From: Actinoplanes italicus
GTDB taxonomy: Bacteria; Actinomycetota; Actinomycetes; Mycobacteriales; Micromonosporaceae
DNA length: 64,000 bases
NCBI RefSeq assembly: GCF_003001815.1
Contig: NZ_PVMZ01000021.1
Coordinates: 162,529 to 226,528, forward strand
Reading direction: 5' to 3'
Part shown: positions 8,572 to 17,580 of the stretch, piece by piece
Numbering within the stretch: position 1 is the stretch's first letter
Layout: every line of letters starts with the position of its first letter
Program-made: the position numbers and the translations under genes
The notes under the pieces: generated by a model
Told to the model about the DNA's origin: nothing
What the model saw: the letters and a program-made list of their open reading frames with translations, nothing else
Database searches by the model: none

Positions 8572-9335
8572 CAGAAAGGGATGCCTTTCACAAATGGTCA
8601 GCAATGAAATGCGCGTATTCAGTTGAGTCCCCGTTTTCGGGCGCAGCGGTGCCCTGGCGCGGTTTCTCCAGCCCTGACTCCGCCTGTCGACGCGCGCCCA
8701 CGAGGTGACGCTTCGAGCTGCGGTGAAGGAAAAGTCCTCGAGCCCGCGCACGATTCGCCGCTTGTTCGCAAACGGTTGGGGAATCGTGCGGCCCGTACGC
8801 TCTACGAAGCGTCAGCGAGGTGTTTCACGGTCCCCGACGGCACGGGCAGCGCCCGGTCGTCCGCCGTGCCCCCGCTGGCACGCGGGGGTGCGGTCGCCGT
8901 ACGCGGCAGCGCGCCGACGGACTCCGGCGGCTGGGCAGCCGCTTCTAGGAGATCGTTCGACCGCGGGTTCGTGCTCGGCCAGTACGCCGACGACGTGTGC
9001 ACGCGGGTGCCACCGGGATTCGGTGTGTTCCGCGCGGCGCTCCGGCCGCCGCTCCGCCCCCTGGCTGTGGGACGGCATGAGCGGGGAGCCGCCGTGGGTG
9101 ATCGCCGAGGACCGGCGTGCGGTGCGCTCGTCGCGCCCGACCTCCCGACCCGTCATGATCTACCCCTCGTCGTCGACCCTGTGACCGATTGGACCTGTTC
9201 GCCATGAAGTTCCGGAACAGGTGGGTATTGGTCACTCGGTATTGGTAACGACGGGAGCGCGCGGAAAGTCACGCGGACAAATCGGAAAACTAAGCGCGGG
9301 AAAGCGCGTTGAGAATCACACGGGAACTTGTGTAG
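8572..9335. other. 764-base stretch without a confident gene
   Basis: Several overlapping reading frames exist on both strands, none resembling a known family. The best candidate is minus strand 9156 to 8812 (114 aa). Its ATG follows GAGGGG by about 7 nt and its first ~70 codons are GC-rich at position 3, but the protein is Arg/Ala/Pro-rich and unrecognised. The segment just upstream of the chaplin-repeat gene (8572-8700) presumably holds that gene's promoter; no clear -35/-10 pair was identified. Confidence 0.4.
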
Positions 9336-9941
9336 TCAGCGGCCGATCAGGGCGTGGATCGTCGCGTCCCTCAGCAGGGCGGCGCGGCGCACCCGGTCGA
9401 CCTCACCGCCCAGGAACGGTGTCGAGTTCATCAGGCCGAAAGCCGCGTGGGCGAGCACCCGGGCCTCAGGAGCGGGCAGCTCCGGGCGGACCCGTGACAG
9501 CACGCTCACCCACTCCTCGACGTAGAGGCGCTGCAGTCGCCGGATCTGCCGGCGCGGATCCTCCGGCAACCGGTCCAGCTCGTGCAGGTGCAGGGCGATG
9601 ACCGCGGGATTGGCCAGCGCGAAGTCGACGTGGAAGTCGATCAGGTCGGCCAGCGCCGCCTGCGCGTCGTCCGGATGCCGGCCGACACGTTCCTTACCGC
9701 CGTCCAGCAGCCCCTCGCTGACCGGGATGAGCGCGGCCACCAGCATCGCCTCCTTGCCGGCGAAGTGGTGGTAGAGCGCTGGGCCGGTGACGCCGGCAGC
9801 CGAGCCGATGTCGTCCATCGACACGCCGTGGTAGCCGCGGGAGGCGAACAGCCCGACCGCGATCTCCAGAATCTCGTCGCGGCGCGACCGCCGCCTCGGA
9901 GCCGGCGGGGTGGTCCGGTTCCGCTGATCTACCGTCGTCAC
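9336..9941 (-). CDS. TetR-family repressor, probably of fatty-acid catabolism
   Basis: The product is about 201 aa. The N-terminal HTH reads EILEIAVGLFASRGYHGVSM, then DDIGSAAGVTGPALYHHFAG (about residues 23-62), the TetR signature. The C-terminal ligand domain (LHLHELDRLPEDPRRQIRRL ... LAHAAFGLMNS) resembles regulators of acyl-CoA metabolism genes. The GTG at 9941 is preferred. A TTG at 9965 opens a TTGACA hexamer that looks like a promoter -35 rather than a codon. A palindrome at 9976-9985 lies 35 nt upstream, and a related one precedes the acyl-CoA dehydrogenase at 7.0 kb, so autoregulation plus control of that gene is likely. Confidence 0.9.
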   Translation of the reverse strand: MTTVDQRNRTTPPAPRRRSRRDEILEIAVGLFASRGYHGVSMDDIGSAAGVTGPALYHHFAGKEAMLVAALIPVSEGLLDGGKERVGRHPDDAQAALADLIDFHVDFALANPAVIALHLHELDRLPEDPRRQIRRLQRLYVEEWVSVLSRVRPELPAPEARVLAHAAFGLMNSTPFLGGEVDRVRRAALLRDATIHALIGR

Positions 9942-9973
9942 CTGGCAACTGTAACCCGGTGTCAACCCCCTAC

Positions 9974-9988
9974 TTAACGATCGTTCAG
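9974..9988. promoter_or_regulatory. Candidate TetR operator overlapping the end of the TPR gene
   Basis: TTAACGATCGTTCAG holds a perfect 10-bp palindrome AACGATCGTT (9976-9985). It overlaps the last codons of the upstream TPR gene and lies about 35 nt before the TetR start, where an autoregulatory operator is expected. A related palindrome occurs at 7069-7080. Confidence 0.6.
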
Positions 9989-12763
9989 CCCAGTTATCGC
10001 CGTGTGGACCTCGTCATAAAGCCTGGTGGCCAGGTCCCGGGTCGGTGCGTCCGGCCGCATACGCTTCAGCAGAGCGCCCAGGATGCGCTCCGCATCCTCC
10101 AGAGAGCCCGATCGCATCAGCGCCTCGGCCAGCATCCCCTCCACCCGATCGGCATCATCCACGGCACCGATGCCGCGAAGGTTCTCCGGCGCACCGCGCA
10201 GATGCGGCACGGCCTCCGCATAGCGGCCGCGGCGCATCAGCAGATTGCCGATCTCGAAGGCGAAGACGGACCGGTCCCAGATCACAGTGGGCTCCGCGGC
10301 CAGCTCAGCGGGCAACTCCGCGTATCTCCGGGCGGCCAGCTCGATGACCTCCTCCGCCTCGGGCACCTCGTCGGCGTAGTTGTGCGCCATCAGCCGCCTG
10401 CGCAGCAGCCGCAATTCGGCCGCGAGGTCACCGGCCTCACGCAAAGCCTCGGCCGACGCCCGGAAGGTCAGCGCAGCCTCGCTGTCGCGGTCCATGTCGT
10501 AGAGCAGCTGACCGGCCAGCTCGGCGACCTGGCCGCGACCGGCCGGGTTGTCCACCAGCTCCTCGATCAGGTCCCGATAGATCGTCAGCGCCCGGTCGTT
10601 GTCACCGAGATCACGGTAGATCGCGGCGAGCAGGAAGCGGGTGTTGCCGGCCGGCTCCTGAAGGGCGAGACGCTCGAAGCCGAGCAGCGCCTCCTCGGCC
10701 ACCTCGGCCGCCTCCGCCGGACGGTCCGCCTGGTGATACGCCTGGGCCAGCTCCTGCCGGGCGAACAGCGCGCCCACGTCCGGACCGGCCTCGGCCGCCG
10801 CGGCCTCCGTACACAGCGCGACCGCCTCGACGAAGTCATCGATCGCCCGGTCGGGACGGCCGAGCTGCAGCAGCGCCCGTCCCCGCCGCACCCGGGCGGG
10901 CAGGGCGGCTCCGGGCAGCCCGAAGGCCAGGGCGGCGCCGAGGGTGGCCACCGCCTCCTCGGGGTCGTCGGTGACCTGCCCCAGCACCATGCCCGACAGG
11001 GCCTGCTCCCGGACCGGACCGTGCTCGGAGTAGAACGCCCACGCACGACGGGCCGCCTCGACGGCCTCCTCACCGCGGCCCGCCATCATCCGGTTCTGCG
11101 CCCGGATCATCGCGTGATAGGCCAACCGGCGTTCCTCGCCGAGTTCCGCGGCGATCCGATCGGCGCGGTCCACGGCCTCATCGGCATCGTCGAGCCGATC
11201 CAGGACGCGGTACATCTGAGCCAGGCGGATCAACGCGTCCGCCGTCGCGCCCGGGTCGTCCTGCGCAGCCACGTCGGCCTCGACGACGGCCAGCTGCTCC
11301 TCGGTCGCCTCGCCGTGCATGGCCTGCTGGACGGCGAGCCTGGCATGCATCGCACTCGCCTCGGTCACGTCATCGGCCGCGGTGAACAGCTCGGCCGCAC
11401 GTGTCCAGGCGGTCGCGGTCTCCTCGATCGCCTCGTCCGGCAGGGCTGCCCCGCGCAGCGACCACAGCCGCGCCGCCAGCGCGGGTTCCTCAGGCTCACC
11501 GAATCGGGCGTCGTGGGCGTCCAGCACCGCCTGCAGGGCGTCGGTCCGGTCCTCGGCGGAGTACCGCTCGCCCAGCTCGATCAGCTCCTCGGCGGTGGCT
11601 GTGAGGCTGAGTTCCGGCGCCTTCGTCACCACCGGAGCCACGGTCACCTCATCGGTTCGCCGGGCTGTGGGTGACAGGTTGAACTCGATGCCATACGGCT
11701 CCTCGCTCATCACCTCCCGGATCACCGTGCTCTGGTGATCGGTGCCGTTACGGGCGTCGAACCGGGCTGCCAGATCCAGCGCGAACGTCTCCAGTTCCCG
11801 GGCCAGCTCGGCCGCCGTGGCATCCGGCCGGCCCGCCCGGCGTACCGTCGCGTGGCCGTGCCCGATCTTCTCGAGCCGGCGCAGCAGCTGCACCGCACTG
11901 GCGGCGAAGTTCATCGCGGCGGCGGGCGAGGGCGCACGGTCCAGCCAATCGATGTGGCGCTGCAGGATCTCCAGGCCACGGTGCTCGTTACCGGTGCGGG
12001 AACAGAAGGTGATGTGGTCACCGATTCCCCACAGATCGGCGAGATTGTTGCGTTCGACCAAATAGGACCGGCGATGCGCGTCGGCGGCCTCCGACGGCCT
12101 GCCGGTCTTCAGATAGACCTCCATCAGCTCGCTGAGGATGCTCTGCGGTTGCTCGGAACAGGACAGGTCACCGGCGAGCACCGGGGCGGCCAGCTCGGCG
12201 GCCTCCTCGAAGCGGCCCTCGTCCGCAAGGTGGCTGACCAGCGTGGTCGGGTCACAACCGGCGCAGTCGGAGAGCCGGTTCCGTGGCGCGGCCTGCCACT
12301 TGCGGAACCACTCGTCCGCCTCCTCGGTCAGCCCGACGTGCGAGGCGACAAGGTATCGATGCTTGTACACCGGCTGCAGGCCGTGACCGCTCTCCCTGTA
12401 CCGCCGCTCCATGTCGTCGAGGACCGCGTAGGTGCGCTCGAGCGGCAGCTCCGGGAACCTGGTCATCGAGTGGACCATGTTCTTGAACAGCCACAGCAGG
12501 TTGTGTGTCCCGCCCTCGTGGTAGGGACTCGGGTTCCGATCGAAATCGGCCACACACCAGGAGAAGGACGGGAAGGCACGGACCGGCTCGCCACCATAGA
12601 TGTACGCGGTGGTCGCGAACAGGCGGGCGTAGAACTTCAGAGCCTGGTCGTCGGTCGTGTCCACGTGGCGGATCAGCTCGTCGAACATGGCGATCTGGGC
12701 GGTGCCGTACGGCATCTCCCGCGCCTCGCTGAGCAGTCGCCAGAGTTCCTGCGCGGTCTTCAT
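9974..12763 (-). CDS. Large tetratricopeptide-repeat protein coupled to an HSP90-like gene
   Basis: The product is 929 aa, almost entirely helical with repeated TPR-like pairs rich in Ala, Leu, Glu and Arg (for example EEAAELAAPVLAGDL, RADRIAAELGEERRLAYH, GDNDRALTIYRDLIEELVDN, RGRYAEAVPHLRGAPENL). There is no membrane segment, signal peptide or enzyme motif. The start ATG follows GGAGGAGA closely and overlaps the HSP90-like stop by 4 nt (ATGA), so the two are translationally coupled. TPR proteins commonly act as HSP90 co-chaperones or scaffolds, so a joint role is a reasonable inference; clients are unknown. Longer upstream reading frames lie inside the HSP90 gene and are not real. Confidence 0.85.
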   Translation of the reverse strand: MKTAQELWRLLSEAREMPYGTAQIAMFDELIRHVDTTDDQALKFYARLFATTAYIYGGEPVRAFPSFSWCVADFDRNPSPYHEGGTHNLLWLFKNMVHSMTRFPELPLERTYAVLDDMERRYRESGHGLQPVYKHRYLVASHVGLTEEADEWFRKWQAAPRNRLSDCAGCDPTTLVSHLADEGRFEEAAELAAPVLAGDLSCSEQPQSILSELMEVYLKTGRPSEAADAHRRSYLVERNNLADLWGIGDHITFCSRTGNEHRGLEILQRHIDWLDRAPSPAAAMNFAASAVQLLRRLEKIGHGHATVRRAGRPDATAAELARELETFALDLAARFDARNGTDHQSTVIREVMSEEPYGIEFNLSPTARRTDEVTVAPVVTKAPELSLTATAEELIELGERYSAEDRTDALQAVLDAHDARFGEPEEPALAARLWSLRGAALPDEAIEETATAWTRAAELFTAADDVTEASAMHARLAVQQAMHGEATEEQLAVVEADVAAQDDPGATADALIRLAQMYRVLDRLDDADEAVDRADRIAAELGEERRLAYHAMIRAQNRMMAGRGEEAVEAARRAWAFYSEHGPVREQALSGMVLGQVTDDPEEAVATLGAALAFGLPGAALPARVRRGRALLQLGRPDRAIDDFVEAVALCTEAAAAEAGPDVGALFARQELAQAYHQADRPAEAAEVAEEALLGFERLALQEPAGNTRFLLAAIYRDLGDNDRALTIYRDLIEELVDNPAGRGQVAELAGQLLYDMDRDSEAALTFRASAEALREAGDLAAELRLLRRRLMAHNYADEVPEAEEVIELAARRYAELPAELAAEPTVIWDRSVFAFEIGNLLMRRGRYAEAVPHLRGAPENLRGIGAVDDADRVEGMLAEALMRSGSLEDAERILGALLKRMRPDAPTRDLATRLYDEVHTAITGLNDR

Positions 12764-14517
12764 CGGCTCTCCTCCCGCGGGACGGCCCGATCGAGCAGGC
12801 CCAGGAACGACGTGGTGAGCAGCGCCGCGTCGGACGGACGGATCGGGTGGTGGCCGAGCAGCAGCGCCTGGCCGTACAACGATTCGACGGCCAGGCCGGC
12901 CAGCTCGGCATCCCCGAGTGCGGCCACGCGGCGGATCAGCGGATTGCGGTGGTTGAGCACCAACTGCGGCCGGTCCGTCGGAACCGTCCGGGACAGCGCG
13001 TCGAGCACGCCACCCCACAGGTCGTCGGCCTGGTCGCGGCTCGCGGTGAACTCCTCCTGGAACGCCGCGGCACGACTGACCAGGTAGAGCGCGGGCAGAG
13101 TAACCGGGTCGAAGGCGCGCACCACGACCTCACACCCGAGTCGGTCGAGCCGGCGCTGGGCGGCCGCGAGAAACGGGCGCATCTGCAGCTCCGCCTCGGC
13201 GTCCACATTGGTGAAGCGGGTGGTCAGGTCGGTGGGGTCGAGTCGCTCGGCGCGAACCTCACCGTCGATGGCGGCCAGCCGCTGGATCAGCTCGGCGTCG
13301 TAGACGTAACCGCCGTTGATCAGGCCCACGTCCTGGGCCGCCGCAACACCGGCGAGCTGCCGGAACTCGTCGGCGGTGGCGGCATAGCGCAGAACGCCGT
13401 GCCGGGCGCGGAACTCGGCGAGCGTGACCTCACCCATGTTCGTCTGCATCGGGTACCACTGCTCGACCAGGCGCAGCATCTCGTCGTCATGCAGGGCCAG
13501 CGCCTTCACACCGAGATGGTGGATGCTCAGGAACTCGCCGAGACGACGCGGATCGGTCGCCGACAACCGCATGAGCCAGCCGCGCAGCTGGTCGGCGATG
13601 GCCTCCCGGGTCTCGGCTAGCATGCCGTCGTCGTAGAGGGCCTCGCGGCTGGCGGTCGGGCGCAGCTCGGTGCTGTCGACGACACAGCGGGCGAAGAAGG
13701 CCCACTCCGGCAGCAGGCCCTCGATGTTCTCGGAGAGCAGCATCCGCTTCAGGTACACCCGGTGACCGCCGCGGCTGGCCGGGTTGACCGGGGTGGGCAG
13801 CACGAACGCGGCGCCGGTCAGGCCGGCGGCGGGCACGTTCAGCTCGATCACGTCGAACGGGCGGAACCCGAGGGTGCGCTCCGCATATGCCAGGCGGGAC
13901 TCGGTCGGCAACTCCCAGGGCAGCGTGCCGGTGGTGACCTTCCGGCCGTCGACGGTCACCGTGACCGGGAGCAACGAGCCGTACGTCCGGGCGAGATCGG
14001 TCACCGTCTCGCCGGTCAGGAACTGCTCGGCACCGCGGCGCGGAAGCAGGGTGACCGTGGTGCCGGGCTCACGCGGGGCGCCGGGACCGACGGTGTAGCG
14101 GCCGTCCGAGAAACCGGTCCAGAGGACGGGGTCGGCGCCGTCGCGCCGGGTGTGCACCCGGATCTCGTCGGCGACCAGGAAGCAGGAGAGCAGGCCGATG
14201 CCGAACTGGCCGAGGAACTCGTGGCGGGCGAACCCCAGCTCGTCACGTTTCGAGCTGCGGCCGATGGTGGCGAGCAGCTCGTGGACCTGCGCCTCGGTCA
14301 GGCCGATGCCGTTGTCGTCGATCCGCAGCGTGCCGTCGCTGTCGGCTCTGTCGCTGGAGACCACCGACACCACGCCCGAGTGCTCCGGGCCGAGGGCGGT
14401 GATCGCGTCGACGGCGTTCTGCAGGAGCTCGCGGACGTAGACGCGGGGGCTCGCGTAGAGGTGGTGGCTGAGCAGGTCGACGATGCCCCGCAGGTCGACC
14501 TGGAACGTGTTGCTCAC
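12760..14517 (-). CDS. HSP90-family ATPase/chaperone-like protein
   Basis: The product is 585 aa. The N-terminal GHKL ATPase has the N-box RELLQNAVDAI (about 30-40), the G1 box IDDNGIGLTEAQVHEL (about 66-81) and the G2 box FLGQFGIGLLSCFLV (about 98-112). Middle-domain features include GHRVYLKRMLLSENIEGLLP and the HSP90-typical VVDSTELRPTASREAL. It is somewhat shorter than HtpG (about 620-630 aa), and the C-terminal dimerisation part looks divergent. Actinobacteria often carry this HSP90 variant beside a TPR gene. The GTG at 14517 starts MSNTFQVDLRG; longer extensions are unlike any HSP90. Confidence 0.9.
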   Translation of the reverse strand: MSNTFQVDLRGIVDLLSHHLYASPRVYVRELLQNAVDAITALGPEHSGVVSVVSSDRADSDGTLRIDDNGIGLTEAQVHELLATIGRSSKRDELGFARHEFLGQFGIGLLSCFLVADEIRVHTRRDGADPVLWTGFSDGRYTVGPGAPREPGTTVTLLPRRGAEQFLTGETVTDLARTYGSLLPVTVTVDGRKVTTGTLPWELPTESRLAYAERTLGFRPFDVIELNVPAAGLTGAAFVLPTPVNPASRGGHRVYLKRMLLSENIEGLLPEWAFFARCVVDSTELRPTASREALYDDGMLAETREAIADQLRGWLMRLSATDPRRLGEFLSIHHLGVKALALHDDEMLRLVEQWYPMQTNMGEVTLAEFRARHGVLRYAATADEFRQLAGVAAAQDVGLINGGYVYDAELIQRLAAIDGEVRAERLDPTDLTTRFTNVDAEAELQMRPFLAAAQRRLDRLGCEVVVRAFDPVTLPALYLVSRAAAFQEEFTASRDQADDLWGGVLDALSRTVPTDRPQLVLNHRNPLIRRVAALGDAELAGLAVESLYGQALLLGHHPIRPSDAALLTTSFLGLLDRAVPREESR

Positions 14518-14584
14518 GGGCGGCACGGTACCGGGTGACACCGACAAAATCAGACCGATATCGCTTTGTGGATCATCGGATCCC

Positions 14585-14626
14585 GCTGACCGCGACGGCC
14601 CCCGTCGTGTCGCCGTCGCGGTCAGC
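14585..14626 (-). terminator. Terminator-like hairpin at the end of the five-gene ABC operon
   Basis: A perfect 15-bp stem (14585-14599 and 14612-14626) with a 12-nt loop spans the stop codon of the last permease gene (14622-14624). No U-tract follows on the minus strand, so it could be a Rho-type or 3'-end-protecting hairpin. Confidence 0.6.
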
Positions 14627-15251
14627 GAAAGGTCCGGGCTGCCCGGAAGGTCTCCCGGTTGGCGGCCAGCAGGACGACCACGACCAGCACCAACGCGACC
14701 GGCCAGCAGCGCTGCGCCGTCGTCCAGTCGGTGGTCGCCGGTGGCTGCCAGGGTGAACTGCGCTCGACGAAGAAAAGGGTGCCGATCAGCGCGACACCCT
14801 GGGCCATGGGACCGGCCAGGCCGCCCAGGGAGTCGTCCCGGTACCGGGCCGCCATCGCGGCGGCCGCCACCGGCAGCAACCCGCACACCGCGGCCTGGAG
14901 GATCACGAACCCGTCCGGCCAGGTCACGGCCGGCGCCACCGTCTGTCGGACAGCCAGGTAGAGCCCGGCCCAGACGAGGACCGCGGGCACCAGCGGCACG
15001 GCGATGCGCAGCCACTGCCTGCGCCATCGCGCCACTGGTGTGACCACTGTGGACGCCATCAGGTCGGGCAGGGCGAACCCGACGGCCGCTCCGAGAACCG
15101 CGGCCGCCAGCCGCAGACCGATCAGAACGGGCAGCAGCCGCGGTTCCGACTGCACGGCCGGAAGTTGCAGCACCACCGCGAGCAGCACCGCCACGGCGAA
15201 GGTCCACCAGGGCATCGCTCTGGCCATGTGTGAGGCGAGCAGCCGGGTCAC
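14622..15251 (-). CDS. Small multi-pass membrane protein, probable ABC transporter subunit
   Basis: The product is 209 aa with about six hydrophobic helices (TFAVAVLLAVVLQL, GLRLAAAVLGAAVGFALP, IAVPLVPAVLVWAGLYLAV, ILQAAVCGLLPVAAAAMAA, WPVALVLVVVVLLAA). There is no soluble domain. Its GTG overlaps the preceding permease stop by 4 nt, making it the fifth gene of the coupled sigma/anti-sigma/ABC operon. As a second membrane subunit it probably forms the channel with the upstream permease, but this is inferred from position. No family signature is recognised. Confidence 0.75.
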   Translation of the reverse strand: MTRLLASHMARAMPWWTFAVAVLLAVVLQLPAVQSEPRLLPVLIGLRLAAAVLGAAVGFALPDLMASTVVTPVARWRRQWLRIAVPLVPAVLVWAGLYLAVRQTVAPAVTWPDGFVILQAAVCGLLPVAAAAMAARYRDDSLGGLAGPMAQGVALIGTLFFVERSSPWQPPATTDWTTAQRCWPVALVLVVVVLLAANRETFRAARTFR

Positions 15252-16723
15252 CGGCAGACCCCACGTTCCTCGGAGACCATCTGTCCCTCGGGCCGGGGCT
15301 CCGGCTCGGCCGGGATCGGCGGCGGGGTGAGCGTCACGCCGAGGGCGGCCAGCGGTGTCGCCGACGGATCGAGGACCTCGGACCAGTGCGCGGCGAGATG
15401 CTCGCGTACCTCCTCACGGGGTTTGGCCCGTAGAACCTCGGCGGCCTGACGCTCCGCGTCGCCGTAGCGGGTCCGCGGTACGGTCAGCCCCTCGCCGGGC
15501 GCGGCCTGGTCGAGCAGCCACAGGGCGACCACCGTCCGGTGCTGGCCCGATCCGTCACAGCTGCGCCAGTTGTCCACGTCGTCCCGCCGGAGCAGTCCGA
15601 CCGCGGTCGCCGCGTAGTCGCGGGTCAGGCGTGTCCGGGAGTCCTGTGCCCAGCTCCCGATACGGCCCCAGGTGTCACCGACGCGCATCTCGGGGTAGCC
15701 CGGCCGCATCGGCACCATGTCGTCCGAGGTGCTGATCTGCCGGATCGACGGCCGCTGCGCGCCGGCCGGCAGCAGCCGCGCCACCGGCTCGGCCGCCTCC
15801 CGCCAGTACGGGATCCACGCCGTGTACCCGGACAGTGCGCAGTAGCGGACCTCCTCGTGTGTCCGGCAGTCCAGGGCTTCGGGCGCGACATACTTCGCGA
15901 CCTCGTCCGAATAGATGACGTCGGGCGTCTCGGCGGCCTCCCGATGGACCGCGAAGCCGGCGAACAGGACGGCCAGCAGGGTGGCGGCGATCGCGCTCTT
16001 CGGCGCGGCCGGGCGGCAGATCGCCGAGACGACCGCGACCAGCACTCCGACCAGGTAGAGCAGGTGCCATCCGGTGGGGCGGGGCATCCCGAAGCTCCAG
16101 TTGACGTGCACCACCGGCCAGAGATGGGTCATGACGCTGGCCTGGTCGTTGGGCACGAAGACGAACATGAAGAGGATGCCGACCATGACGACGACGGCGA
16201 GCGGCCCGGCCGCTACACCGGGCAGCGCCCGGCCGACCAGCACACCGACGGCGGCCCCGATCGCCGGAATGATCACCAGGGTCGGCGCGACCCACGGGTC
16301 GAACCGGCCGACCGGCCAGGCCGGGAGCAACAGCAACAGCTGGGCGAGATAGGCGACCGCGCCCGTGGCGGCCGCGATCGGCACCGTCACCAGCAGGGCG
16401 ACGTTTCGCCGGCCCGGGCCGGCCGGCAGGGTCCGGGTGGTCTCCTCGGCGCCGGCGCGGCGGTCCCGGCCTGCGGCGAGGTGACCGGCCATCAGCAGCG
16501 CGGCCCCCAGCACCATCGACGCCACACCGGCGTTCTCGTGGAAGGTCTCCCAGGACGGCATCCTGGTCCAGGACCAGGCGACACCCAGCGCGACCGTCAG
16601 CAGCGTGCCGATCCAGAGGATCGGGCTGTGCCACATCCGCCGGGCCTCCGCCCAGGCCAGCGCGATCGTCGCCGTCGCCGGGGACGGTGCCGGCCGCTCG
16701 ACACGTTCCGCCGTGATCGTCAT
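15248..16723 (-). CDS. ABC transporter permease with large C-terminal soluble domain
   Basis: The product is 491 aa. The first ~260 residues contain about six helices arranged like an ABC-2-type permease (ALAWAEARRMWHSPILWIG N-terminal signature; GVASMVLGAALLMAGHLAAG; VAPTLVIIPAIGAAVGVLVG). After the last helix (about 240-260) comes a ~230-residue soluble region with a Cys pair (LDCRTHEEVRYCALSGY) and many Trp/Arg residues. This extension is unusual for a simple drug-export permease. The ATG is coupled by ATGA to the ATPase gene upstream. Substrate is unknown; the C-terminal domain is not recognised. Confidence 0.8.
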   Translation of the reverse strand: MTITAERVERPAPSPATATIALAWAEARRMWHSPILWIGTLLTVALGVAWSWTRMPSWETFHENAGVASMVLGAALLMAGHLAAGRDRRAGAEETTRTLPAGPGRRNVALLVTVPIAAATGAVAYLAQLLLLLPAWPVGRFDPWVAPTLVIIPAIGAAVGVLVGRALPGVAAGPLAVVVMVGILFMFVFVPNDQASVMTHLWPVVHVNWSFGMPRPTGWHLLYLVGVLVAVVSAICRPAAPKSAIAATLLAVLFAGFAVHREAAETPDVIYSDEVAKYVAPEALDCRTHEEVRYCALSGYTAWIPYWREAAEPVARLLPAGAQRPSIRQISTSDDMVPMRPGYPEMRVGDTWGRIGSWAQDSRTRLTRDYAATAVGLLRRDDVDNWRSCDGSGQHRTVVALWLLDQAAPGEGLTVPRTRYGDAERQAAEVLRAKPREEVREHLAAHWSEVLDPSATPLAALGVTLTPPPIPAEPEPRPEGQMVSEERGVCR

Positions 16724-17580
16724 CGGATCGCCTCGGTGACCGCGACGTTGCCGAGAAGCAGCAGGTATCCGTCCTCGATGGACGGGCGGGCGGGCTCCGC
16801 GCCGTCCGGGCGGCGTCCCAGCGTCCGGTAGAACCCGTCGGCGTTGCGCCAGTACGCCGCGTTGCCCTGCGGTGGTGTCTCGGAGAGCCATACCTGTCCC
16901 TCGGCAACTTGGGCCAGGTCACGCGGACCGCCCTCGAAGACGACCCGGCCGCCGCTCATCACCACGACCCGCTCGCAGAGTGCGCCGACGTCCTCGGTCT
17001 GGTGGGTGGAGAGCAGCACCGTACGCCGTTCCCCGAGCCGCGAGATCAGGGCCCGGAACAGCATCCGCTGCTCCGGGTCGAGCCCAACCGTCGGCTCGTC
17101 GAGGATCACGAGTTCCGGGTCGCCGAGCAACGCCTGTGCCAGGCCGAGCCGCTGCCGCATCCCGCCGGAGAGTTTGCGCACCTTGGTCTTGGCGCGGTCG
17201 GTGAGTTCGACCTCGTCGAGCACCCGCCGCACCTCGGCCCGCCGCTGCCGGGTGTCGGTGATCTCCTTGAGCACGGCGACGTAGTCGAGCAGGGCATACG
17301 CCGTGAAGTTCGGATAGAGGCCGGGATTCTGCGGCAGGTAACCGATCCGGCGCCGCACCTCGGTCCGCTGTGCCGCCACCGCCGGGTCGAGCCCGTGCAC
17401 CCGGATCGTCCCGCTGTCCGGGCCGAGCGCGGTGGCCAGGCAGCGCAGCAGCGTGGTCTTACCGGCGCCGTTCGGCCCGAGCAGACCGGTCACGCCCACG
17501 CCGATCGACAGGTCGACGGCGTCGAGTGCGGTGGTCGTGCCATAGCGTTTGCCGAGGCCCTGCAGGGTCACGGTGGTCAT
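16720..17580 (-). CDS. ABC transporter ATP-binding protein
   Basis: The product is 286 aa. Walker A is GPNGAGKTTL (about 35-44), the Q-loop region GYLPQNPGLYPNFTA, the signature KLSGGMRQRLGLAQALLG, and Walker B VILDEPTVGLDPEQR, with a downstream switch His (LLSTHQTEDV). This is the DrrA/CcmA-like subfamily used with ABC-2 permeases. The C-terminal ~70 residues are an extra regulatory tail common to this class. The start MTTVTLQGLGKRYG overlaps the zf-HC2 gene stop by 4 nt. It powers the two permeases downstream. Confidence 0.95.
   Translation of the reverse strand: MTTVTLQGLGKRYGTTTALDAVDLSIGVGVTGLLGPNGAGKTTLLRCLATALGPDSGTIRVHGLDPAVAAQRTEVRRRIGYLPQNPGLYPNFTAYALLDYVAVLKEITDTRQRRAEVRRVLDEVELTDRAKTKVRKLSGGMRQRLGLAQALLGDPELVILDEPTVGLDPEQRMLFRALISRLGERRTVLLSTHQTEDVGALCERVVVMSGGRVVFEGGPRDLAQVAEGQVWLSETPPQGNAAYWRNADGFYRTLGRRPDGAEPARPSIEDGYLLLLGNVAVTEAIR

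Noticed and set aside
8812..9156. 114-codon minus-strand frame with GAGGGG site
   Set aside because: It has the best start context in that stretch, but its Arg/Ala/Pro-rich protein matches nothing known, so it is mentioned only in the region entry and not called a gene.
9959..11674. Long plus-strand open frame of 571 codons
   Set aside because: It lies antisense to the TPR gene, is rich in Gly/Arg/His with no family, and has no start context; it is a GC-rich shadow of the real gene.
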